NCBI GenBank assembly: GCA_030040035.1 | Contig: JASHUJ010000205.1 | Span: forward strand, 1 to 8,215 | Direction of reading: 5' to 3' | DNA: 8,215 nucleotides | DNA from: Thermoplasmata archaeon | GTDB taxonomy: Archaea > Thermoplasmatota > Thermoplasmata > Lutacidiplasmatales > UBA184 | Part shown: positions 1 to 5,022 of the stretch, one piece after another | Layout of the letters: each line of letters opens with the position of its first letter | Position numbering within the stretch: the stretch's first letter is position 1 | Position numbers and translations under genes: made by a program | Notes under the pieces: generated by a model | The model's database searches: none | The model's input: the letters and a program-made list of their open reading frames with translations, nothing else | What the model was told of the DNA's origin: nothing

Positions 1-639
1 GGACTCCGACGGGGCAGCTTCAACGCCTTCGAGGTCGACGTCAACGTCGGGATCGACGATTACTACATGCTGTTCACGCCGACGTTCCTCAACTTCCTCT
101 CGCAGGGCCGCGGGATCATCGCGGTCCTCGCCGCGGGCGAGTCGCCCGAGAAGCTCCGCGACACGCTGATCCGGCACGTCCCGCCGAACGTGTTCGACAC
201 GCGCGTGCGGATCCCGGACTACACGGCGAACGAGACCGAGGACCCGTACATCCTGCCGATGGCCCGGTTCGGGCGCGAGGACGCGATGCGCGCGATGGTC
301 ACCGCCGAGAAGGCCGTCGCCGGGACCGACCGCAAGCCGTTCATGGAGTACACCGCCTTCGACACGTTCGAGAGCCTGATGGGCGACCAGGTGGCGATCC
401 GGATGTACTTCCAGGCGATCGCCCGGACGAAGCACGTCGGGAACCTTGGGCTCGGTCTCCTCAAGCCGGGGCTCCTCGTGTCGAGCGAGATCCTGAACAT
501 GATGGACACGTACTTCCGGATCATCAACATCGACAACGCCCCGTGCCTCTACGGGATCCGGCCGCGCACGACGATCTACGCGATCAGCCACGATCCCGAG
601 AAGGGCGCCCCGCACGCGGTGCTGACCCCGATCGTGTGA
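1..639 (+). CDS. KaiC/GvpD-like RecA-fold protein with degenerate P-loop (5' partial)
   Basis: The frame is open from base 1, so the N-terminus lies outside the window; 212 residues are visible and the gene ends at TGA 637-639. The first residues, GLRRGSFNAF, match the conserved entry to the KaiC/RadA-like RecA fold (GG-x-P-x-GS). The helix and strand after the P-loop also fit: TFLNFLSQGRGIIAVL followed by GESPEKLR corresponds to the family's 'QFL-x-G-x-yv-x-E-SPE-x-L' pattern. Where the Walker A GxxxxGK[ST] should stand (about residues 13-21) the sequence reads DVNVGIDDY, with no GKT or GKS. AFDTFESLMG (about residues 119-128) could be the Walker B strand, and LLVSSEIL is the usual next strand. 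The family is therefore recognisable, but ATP hydrolysis is doubtful. A signalling or regulatory role, as proposed for GvpD/KaiC-like archaeal proteins, is inference. It converges on the following minus-strand gene with a 13-base gap. Confidence 0.6.
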   Translation, partial: GLRRGSFNAFEVDVNVGIDDYYMLFTPTFLNFLSQGRGIIAVLAAGESPEKLRDTLIRHVPPNVFDTRVRIPDYTANETEDPYILPMARFGREDAMRAMVTAEKAVAGTDRKPFMEYTAFDTFESLMGDQVAIRMYFQAIARTKHVGNLGLGLLKPGLLVSSEILNMMDTYFRIINIDNAPCLYGIRPRTTIYAISHDPEKGAPHAVLTPIV

Positions 640-652
640 GCGAAGGGCGCCG

Positions 653-1306
653 CTAGATCGGCAGCCGGAGCGCGAGCCCCCCGATCACGTAGAGGGCGAT
701 CGCCGGCGCGAACGTCATCGAGAGGTCGTCGTCGACCCACGGGATCTTCGGATACTCGGCCGCGAGCGCGACGACCGCGGCGATCCCGGCCAGCGGGAGG
801 GCCCACGGGAGCGGCCAGGCGCCGATGATCGAGAGCCCGACGCACGCGAGGAGCGTGTACATCACGAAGGGGACCCCCGGGTAGAGGCGCCGGCCGGTCC
901 CGGCCCGCCGCAGCTCCCCCGCGACCGGATCGACGAGCGCCGTTCCGAGGATGACGGCGGCCGCGATCGGCTCGGGAAAGAGGAGGACCGCGCCGACCAG
1001 GGCGATAGCGTAGAACGCGTAGCTCGCGACCCGCCGCTCCTCGTACGGCCGGAGCATCGGGAGCTCGAACCGGACGGCGAGCCGCACCCCTTCGAGGGCC
1101 CAGACGGCTCCGAGGGCGAGGAGCAGGACCTCCCACTTCGGGAGCACGACGAAGAACCCCTCGGGCAGGACGAAGTAGAGGAGCAGGAGCGCGCCGGCGC
1201 CGTGCGTGATCCGACGGGCGACCCGATCGCCGCCGGCCTCGTCCAGGCCGAACCGCGAGCCGAGCCATCGACGGAACCGGCTGCGGTGGACCGTCGCGGT
1301 GCTCAC
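653..1306 (-). CDS. Dolichol kinase/CTP-dependent lipid kinase-like membrane protein
   Basis: This 217-residue, very hydrophobic protein begins at a GTG (1306-1304). The reading frame stays open far upstream, but that extension is antisense to purE and reads as arginine- and proline-rich shadow sequence. The layout fits the SEC59/DGK1/VTE5 family: a basic N-terminus, RRITHGAGALLLLYFVL (about 31-47) like the family's 'RR-x-x-H' first helix, several more membrane helices, EERRVASYAF (89-98), TALVDPVAGELRR (122-134) as the conserved Asp-containing loop, and VDDDLSMTFAPAIAL (191-205) like the family's C-terminal 'DN-x-x-iPl' segment. Members phosphorylate lipid alcohols such as dolichol, phytol or diacylglycerol, usually with CTP. 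Here a polyprenol or an archaeal lipid intermediate is a reasonable but unproven substrate. A TATA-like TTCATAGG about 27 bases upstream supports this start with a leaderless message. It could also be a more distant CDP-alcohol or cytidylyltransferase-like membrane enzyme. Confidence 0.55.
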   Translation of the reverse strand: MSTATVHRSRFRRWLGSRFGLDEAGGDRVARRITHGAGALLLLYFVLPEGFFVVLPKWEVLLLALGAVWALEGVRLAVRFELPMLRPYEERRVASYAFYAIALVGAVLLFPEPIAAAVILGTALVDPVAGELRRAGTGRRLYPGVPFVMYTLLACVGLSIIGAWPLPWALPLAGIAAVVALAAEYPKIPWVDDDLSMTFAPAIALYVIGGLALRLPI

Positions 1307-1328
1307 GCCCCCCGGGGAGGGGTCCGGA

Positions 1329-1337
1329 CCTATGAAG
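1329..1337 (-). promoter_or_regulatory. Weak TATA-like patch for the lipid kinase-like gene
   Basis: On the minus strand this reads CTTCATAGG, an AT-richer island in GC-rich surroundings, centred about 27 bases before the GTG start at 1306. That spacing suits a leaderless archaeal transcript. The match to a TATA box is poor, so this rests mainly on position. Confidence 0.25.
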
Positions 1338-1395
1338 CTGCTCCGGCGCCGCGGGTCCGCGGGCCGGCGAGCGACGCGCGGCCGGAGGCGACGCG

Positions 1396-1405
1396 TACTG
1401 TTTTG
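1396..1405 (+). promoter_or_regulatory. Weak TATA-like patch for purE-guaAB operon
   Basis: TACTGTTTTG is the only AT-rich stretch between the divergent lipid kinase-like gene and purE. It lies about 31 bases before the GTG start of purE, the distance expected for a leaderless or very short-leader archaeal transcript. It does not match the TATA consensus well, so the call depends on position and base composition. Confidence 0.35.
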
Positions 1406-1430
1406 TGAGCGCGCGCCTCGGACCCGGGAC

Positions 1431-1892
1431 GTGAAGGTCACGGTCCTGGTCGGGAGCAAGTCGGATCTCGAGATCGCCGAGAAGGTGCGGGCGCGCCTCA
1501 GCGAGTTCCACGTCCCGTGCGAGGTCCATGTCGCGTCGGCCCACCGGAACCCGGACAAGGTCGACCGACTCGTCCGGGACCCGACCACCGATGTCTTCGT
1601 CGCCATGGCCGGGCTCTCGGCCGCCCTCCCCGGTGTCGTCGCGGCCCGGACCCTCCGACCCGTCATCGGCGTGCCCCTCCACCGGGGGCTCGGGCTCGAC
1701 AGCCTCCTCTCGGTCGTCCAGATGCCGCCCGGGATCCCCGTCGCGGCGGTCGGCCTCGACGCGGCGGAGAACGCGGCGCTGCTGGCCACGGCGATCCTCG
1801 CCCTCAAGTATCCCGAGCTGACGACCGCCCTCGAAGCGTACCGGGCCAAGTGGCGCGAGGAGCCCGCGCCCGTTCCCGGGAGCTCCGTGTGA
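1431..1892 (+). CDS. purE: PurE, 5-(carboxyamino)imidazole ribonucleotide mutase / AIR carboxylase
   Basis: The 153-residue product is a full-length PurE, which forms the carboxylated imidazole intermediate (CAIR) of purine synthesis in the cytoplasm. Visible motifs are VGSKSD (7-12) binding the substrate phosphate, SAHRNP (36-41) with the conserved His38, PVIGVP (77-82), and DSLLSVVQMPPGIPVA (90-105). The start chosen is GTG 1431, because PurE proteins begin almost directly with this first strand; the frame is open upstream but gives only an Arg-rich tail. Oddly, the class I motif GGAAHLPG reads GLSAALPG here (61-68), so its histidine is replaced by alanine, while the later SLLSVVQMP segment is class I-like. 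The enzyme may therefore use AIR and CO2 directly (class II chemistry) rather than N5-CAIR. Its end overlaps the GMP synthase gene by four bases, so the two are translationally coupled purine genes. Confidence 0.9.
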   Translation: MKVTVLVGSKSDLEIAEKVRARLSEFHVPCEVHVASAHRNPDKVDRLVRDPTTDVFVAMAGLSAALPGVVAARTLRPVIGVPLHRGLGLDSLLSVVQMPPGIPVAAVGLDAAENAALLATAILALKYPELTTALEAYRAKWREEPAPVPGSSV

Positions 1893-2836
1893 TCGATCCC
1901 GAGCGGTTCGTCGCCGAGGCGATCGAGCGGCTCCGCGCCGACGTGCCCGACAAGACGCTGATCGCCGCGTCCGGCGGCATCGACTCGACCGCCGCCGCCC
2001 TGATCGCGGAGCGCGCGCTCGGCCCGCGGGCGCGGGCGGTCTTCGTCGACACGGGCCTGTTGCGGGCCGGCGAGGTCGACCGGGTCCGCGCGTTCTTCCG
2101 TTCGAGCGGGCTCGCCTTCGACGTCGTCGACGCGGCCGATCGGTTCTTCGCCGCGCTCGAGGGCGTGGCGGATCCCGAGGAGAAGCGCCGACGCGTGGGG
2201 GCGGCGTTCATCCGGGTCTTCGAGGTCGAGGCGGACCGGTTCGGAACGGACCGGCTCGTACAGGGCACGATCGCTCCGGACTGGATCGAGAGCGGCGGCG
2301 GGTCGCGCGACACGATCAAGACGCACCACAACGTCGGCGGGCTCCCCGCGGACTCGCGCCTGCGCGTCGTCGAGCCGCTCCGCGACCTCTACAAGGACGA
2401 GGTGCGAGCGGTCGCCCGCCATCTCGGGATCCCGGACCCCGAACGCCAGCCGTTCCCCGGGCCGGGCCTCGCGGTCCGGGTGACCGGACCCGTCTCGCGG
2501 GACCGGGTGCGTCGCGCGCGCGTCGCGAACGCGATCGTCGAGGAGGAGATCGACCGAGCGGTCGCGGCGGGGGCGATCCCGCGACCGTGGCAGTACTTCG
2601 CCGTGCTCCTGCCGCTGCGGTCCGTCGGCGTGCTCGGGGACAACCGCGTGCACGGCGAGGTCGTGAGCGTGCGGGCCGTCGAGTCGATCGACGCGATGAC
2701 CGCGACCGCGATGGACCTCCCGCGGAGCGTGCTCGCCCGCATCGCGGAACGGGTGACCCGGGAGCTCTCCGGCGACGTCGTGCGCGTCCTCTACGACGTG
2801 ACGGACAAGCCGCCCGCGACGATCGAGTGGGAGTAG
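1889..2836 (+). CDS. guaAB: GMP synthase, ATP-pyrophosphatase subunit B (archaeal split type)
   Basis: The product (315 residues) activates XMP with ATP and transfers ammonia to make GMP. Archaea often encode this part apart from the glutaminase subunit, and no glutaminase domain is present here; it must be encoded elsewhere. SGGIDS (28-33) is the pyrophosphatase loop. Further family landmarks are FVDTGLLR (52-59), QGTIAPDWIESG (about 129-140), IKTHHNVGGLP (about 146-156), PFPGPGLAVRV (about 189-199), RSVGVLGD and the C-terminal DVTDKPPATIEWE, which is nearly invariant across GMP synthases. The GTG start (1889-1891) overlaps the purE stop in a GTGA arrangement, and GGGAG at 1878-1882 is six bases before it, so re-initiation after purE is likely. 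Length and motifs are complete, with no sign of damage. Confidence 0.95.
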   Translation: MIDPERFVAEAIERLRADVPDKTLIAASGGIDSTAAALIAERALGPRARAVFVDTGLLRAGEVDRVRAFFRSSGLAFDVVDAADRFFAALEGVADPEEKRRRVGAAFIRVFEVEADRFGTDRLVQGTIAPDWIESGGGSRDTIKTHHNVGGLPADSRLRVVEPLRDLYKDEVRAVARHLGIPDPERQPFPGPGLAVRVTGPVSRDRVRRARVANAIVEEEIDRAVAAGAIPRPWQYFAVLLPLRSVGVLGDNRVHGEVVSVRAVESIDAMTATAMDLPRSVLARIAERVTRELSGDVVRVLYDVTDKPPATIEWE

Positions 2837-2857
2837 CGCTCCGCGACCGAGGACGGC

Positions 2858-2870
2858 GAAATCCTATCTG
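2858..2870 (+). promoter_or_regulatory. Possible TATA-like element for the ribbon-helix-helix-like gene
   Basis: GAAATCCTATCTG is an AT-rich patch in the 60-base gap after the GMP synthase gene, about 30 bases before the ATG at 2897. The spacing suits an archaeal promoter with a nearly leaderless message. GGGGGGT at 2884-2890 could instead act as a weak Shine-Dalgarno if the transcript runs through from upstream. Confidence 0.35.
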
Positions 2871-2896
2871 CGCCCTCCCCCGTGGGGGGTCCACCG

Positions 2897-3124
2897 ATGC
2901 CCGAGGAACCCGCGCGCCCCGGCCGCACCCGCACGATCGAGCTGCCCGAGGACCTGGTGAGCGCGATCGCGAACCGGCTCCACGGCTCGGCGTTCGAGTC
3001 GGTCGACGCGTTCGTCGCCTTCGTCCTGGCGCGGCTCCTCGACCGGCCGGGCGAGGCCCCGTTCAGCGAGGAGGACGAGCGCTACCTCCGGGAACGGCTC
3101 CGATCGCTCGGGTACATCGACTGA
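2897..3124 (+). CDS. Small ribbon-helix-helix-like (CopG-type) protein
   Basis: This 75-residue protein has a basic, proline-rich N-terminus, a predicted beta strand TRTIELP (11-17), a helix EDLVSAIANRLHG, then SVDAFVAFVLARLL (about 35-48) as a second helix. That strand-helix-helix order is the CopG/Arc ribbon-helix-helix plan, whose members bind DNA as dimers or act as antitoxins. The acidic tail ends EEDERYLRERLRSLGYID, a third, charged helix beyond the core fold. The start is ATG 2897; an in-frame GTG at 2882 would add only five residues and lies inside the putative leader. No toxin gene is adjacent: the next gene is a cysteine-containing hypothetical protein. DNA binding is inferred from the pattern alone, and the protein could have another role. 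Confidence 0.6.
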   Translation: MPEEPARPGRTRTIELPEDLVSAIANRLHGSAFESVDAFVAFVLARLLDRPGEAPFSEEDERYLRERLRSLGYID

Positions 3125-3169
3125 TCCGTAGCCGTCAACGCTTAGCCGACCGGCGTCCCTCGGGAGGAT

Positions 3170-3427
3170 GTGCTCACCTGCCCCTTCTGCGACGCGCCCG
3201 AGGCCGATCGCTTCGAGGTCGAGGGTCACCGCTACCTCGTCTTCCGCTGCATGTTCACTCCCGAGATCGATCCCCGCCTCTCCGACCCCGAGCTCGCGGA
3301 TCGGCTGCGGTCGGAGTACGCGCGGGGATCCGCGACCGGTCACTTCCGATCGATGTGCGATCGCCTGCACCTCTACGTGACCCAAGGCGACGGGGCCCGC
3401 GCCCTCACCGAGGACCGACGCGCGTGA
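3170..3427 (+). CDS. Hypothetical small cysteine-containing, probably metal-binding protein
   Basis: I do not recognise a named family for this 85-residue protein. It opens with a CPFC knuckle (Cys4, Cys7), has FRC at Cys27, and a second half with GHFRSMCDRLHLYV, giving Cys63, His59 and His67. These residues could build one zinc site, though the second knuckle of a normal zinc ribbon (CxxC) is incomplete. The middle (about 37-52) is a charged predicted helix. The start is GTG 3170; GGGAGG at 3162-3167 is only two bases away, too close for normal Shine-Dalgarno use, while the AT-rich CAACGCTTAG near 3136-3145 fits a leaderless promoter. ATG 3168 is in a different frame whose product lacks these features. 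The gene converges on the next one with a 16-base gap and no T-rich terminator is visible there. Confidence 0.55.
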   Translation: MLTCPFCDAPEADRFEVEGHRYLVFRCMFTPEIDPRLSDPELADRLRSEYARGSATGHFRSMCDRLHLYVTQGDGARALTEDRRA

Positions 3428-3443
3428 GCTCGCACGGCGGGGC

Positions 3444-4067
3444 TCACGCGCCGGGAACGTAGGCGACGATCAGCGAGAGCGACCAGACGACCGACGCGTT
3501 CTGCGTCCCGAAGTCGTAGAGGACGAGGAAGTACTCCGGCGGGGACGGCGGGACGGTCGCGTTGACGTTGTCGGTTGCCGCGACCCCGCCGCTCCAGAAC
3601 CAGCCGGACGGGGGCACGAGCGGGCTCGAGTTCCCCTCGAGCGCGGTGTACTGGGTGCCGTTCAAGAGGTAGGCGCCGAGCGGAACGGAGCTCGTGAACT
3701 TGCCGAGTACGATCTCGGCGTCCGAGAAGCGGCCGGCGCTGTACCCGACGTACGATCCGTGGCCGACCGTGAATCGCGAGCCGCACGGCTTGATCACCGC
3801 GTACTGGCCGCTGGTCCAGATCTTCGGAATGGTCGGGTTGCACGGGGCCCGCCCCGAAAGGTCGCCGCTCGCCACGACCGCCGCCGCGACCACCGCGACC
3901 ACGGCGAGGCCCACGCCCACGTACACCAGCCGGCGCCGGCGAGGTCTCGGGGGGAAGGTCGGTGCGGCCCAGTCGATCCGAGTCCGGACCGGTCCTCCCG
4001 GGCCGGGGGACGTGGACCCCGACAGGGCCGCGCCGGACGCCCCCGGGGAACTCGAGCCGGTCGACAT
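3444..4067 (-). CDS. Membrane-anchored, probably surface-exposed hypothetical protein
   Basis: The product has 207 residues. Residues 1-46 are Ser/Gly/Pro-rich and end in a strongly basic RPRRRR (41-46), which should stay in the cytoplasm. One membrane helix follows (47-66, rich in Val and Ala), then an outside domain of about 140 residues rich in Tyr, Ser, Gly and aromatic residues, likely beta structure. Cys76 and Cys95 could form a disulphide. Four N-glycosylation sequons lie outside: Asn136-Gly-Thr, Asn146-Ser-Ser, Asn169-Ala-Thr and Asn190-Ala-Ser. The C-terminal part, PPEYFLVLYDFGTQNASVVW, resembles repeated domains of archaeal secreted proteins I have seen, but I cannot name a function. 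ATG 4067 is chosen because a TATATC box sits about 37 bases upstream; the frame is open further up. It is downstream of sdhE on the same strand but has its own promoter. Confidence 0.6.
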   Translation of the reverse strand: MSTGSSSPGASGAALSGSTSPGPGGPVRTRIDWAAPTFPPRPRRRRLVYVGVGLAVVAVVAAAVVASGDLSGRAPCNPTIPKIWTSGQYAVIKPCGSRFTVGHGSYVGYSAGRFSDAEIVLGKFTSSVPLGAYLLNGTQYTALEGNSSPLVPPSGWFWSGGVAATDNVNATVPPSPPEYFLVLYDFGTQNASVVWSLSLIVAYVPGA

Positions 4068-4100
4068 GAGGCCCAGGTTCGTGTAGGGCCAGGCGCCCGA

Positions 4101-4108
4101 GATATACC
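4101..4108 (-). promoter_or_regulatory. TATA box for the membrane-anchored protein gene
   Basis: GGTATATC on the minus strand lies about 37 bases before the ATG at 4067, inside the 73-base gap after sdhE. Transcription would begin near 4078, giving a leader of roughly ten bases. It suggests the gene is transcribed independently of the sdh operon. Confidence 0.6.
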
Positions 4109-4112
4109 CTCC

Positions 4113-4140
4113 CGAAGGCGGGGGCCGGCGGGTCCCTTCG
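4113..4140 (-). other. Inverted repeat directly after sdhE
   Basis: CGAAGG (4113-4118) and CCTTCG (4135-4140) form a six-base inverted repeat with a GC-rich 16-base loop, starting immediately after the sdhE stop codon. It could be a hairpin that ends or stabilises the sdh transcript. No T tract follows, so a classical archaeal terminator is not supported. Confidence 0.3.
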
Positions 4141-5022
4141 CTAGAGGGAGGACGAGCCGATCCTCGCGAGCGCCGGTTCGGTGGGGACGAGATGGCGAGC
4201 GAGTCCCAGCTCCTCGGGCGTTGCGCCGAGCGCCAGGCCGACGACCTGCGGGAGGTGAAAGATCGGCATGTCGAGCGGCTGCTGGACCGCGCGTTCCGCC
4301 TGGTTCTGGTAGGCGTCGAGCGAGATGTGGCAGAGCGGGCAGGGCGTCGCCATCGCGTGGGCACCGTGGCTCTTCGCGTCGAGGATCTGCCGCCCGGCGA
4401 TGCGCGAGGCCGTGTCGGGCTTCACGAACTGGATCGGGAAGCCGCAGCACAGGACGCGGCCCCGGTAGTCCACCGGTGTCGCGCCGATCGCCCCCAGGAG
4501 ATCCTCGAACGCATGCGGTTCCTCCCCGCTCTCCCACCCCATCTCGTCCGCGGGCCGGAGCAGGTGGCAGCCGTAGAAGGCCCCGACGCGGAGTCCGGCC
4601 AAGGGGCGACGGACGCGGGAGCGGATCGCGTCGAGGCCGACGTCCTCCGTCAGCACGCGCAGGAGATGCTTCACGTGCACGCTGTCCCGGTACTCGATCC
4701 CGATCGGCTTCAGCGCGGCGTCGACGCGCGCGCGGACGGCCGGATCTCGCCGGCGGACGTTGGCGAGCGTGAGCATCCCCTGGCACGTCGAACAGATCGT
4801 GAGGAGGTCGAGGCCGGCGCGCTCGGCGATCGCGAGGTTGCGGGAGTTGATGGCGAGGTTGAGCACCTCGTTCGCCTCGTCGACGAACCCCGAGCCGCAG
4901 CACGAGAAGCTCGGGAACTCGACGAGCTCGATCTCGAGCGCCCGGCAGACCCACCGGGTCGCCATGTCGAGCTCCCGGCCGGACTCCTGGGCGACGCACC
5001 CGGGATAGTAGGCCAGCTTCAC
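4141..5022 (-). CDS. sdhE: Succinate dehydrogenase CCG-domain subunit (SdhE/HdrB-like)
   Basis: The 293-residue product carries two complete CCG motifs as found in heterodisulfide reductase HdrB and in the third subunit of archaeal type-E succinate:quinone reductases. The first is Cys9, Cys41-Cys42-Gly, Cys77 and Cys80; the second is Cys152, Cys192-Cys193-Gly, Cys228 and Cys231. Such motifs bind iron-sulfur clusters, which in HdrB are unusual noncubane [4Fe-4S] clusters. There is no long hydrophobic helix, so it would sit on the membrane surface as part of the Sdh complex, probably passing electrons to quinone. The start is GTG 5022, overlapping the sdhB stop by four bases, with GAGGGGG four bases upstream. 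The gene is sometimes called sdhC in archaea although unrelated to the cytochrome b anchor. A thiol:fumarate reductase-like role is the main alternative. Confidence 0.85.
   Translation of the reverse strand: MKLAYYPGCVAQESGRELDMATRWVCRALEIELVEFPSFSCCGSGFVDEANEVLNLAINSRNLAIAERAGLDLLTICSTCQGMLTLANVRRRDPAVRARVDAALKPIGIEYRDSVHVKHLLRVLTEDVGLDAIRSRVRRPLAGLRVGAFYGCHLLRPADEMGWESGEEPHAFEDLLGAIGATPVDYRGRVLCCGFPIQFVKPDTASRIAGRQILDAKSHGAHAMATPCPLCHISLDAYQNQAERAVQQPLDMPIFHLPQVVGLALGATPEELGLARHLVPTEPALARIGSSSL

Noticed and set aside
640..652. Terminators in the convergent gaps at 640-652 and 3428-3443
   Set aside because: Both gaps are very short and GC-rich with no T tract, so no terminator can be supported.
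1332..1430. Upstream ATG start for PurE at 1332, with GGGGAGG before it
   Set aside because: It would add a 33-residue Arg-rich tail with no counterpart in PurE. GTG 1431 sits directly before the first conserved strand and has an AT-rich patch at a leaderless distance.
1307..2653. Long minus-strand open frame extending the lipid kinase-like gene to over 660 residues
   Set aside because: It is antisense to purE and the GMP synthase gene, both clearly real, and its translation there is Arg/Asp/Pro-rich with no domain, as expected of a shadow in GC-rich DNA.
2897..3427. Toxin-antitoxin module formed by the two small genes
   Set aside because: The first could be an antitoxin-type fold, but the second shows no known toxin motif, and the genes do not overlap as such modules usually do.
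2587..3462. Plus-strand open frame of 291 codons across the two small genes
   Set aside because: It is extremely Arg-rich with no recognisable motif, and it overlaps the GMP synthase C-terminus and both small genes, which have better composition and motifs.
3759..4999. Overlapping long frames on both strands through the sdhE region
   Set aside because: SdhE has two complete CCG motifs in a single frame; the other frames are Arg/Pro-rich shadows.
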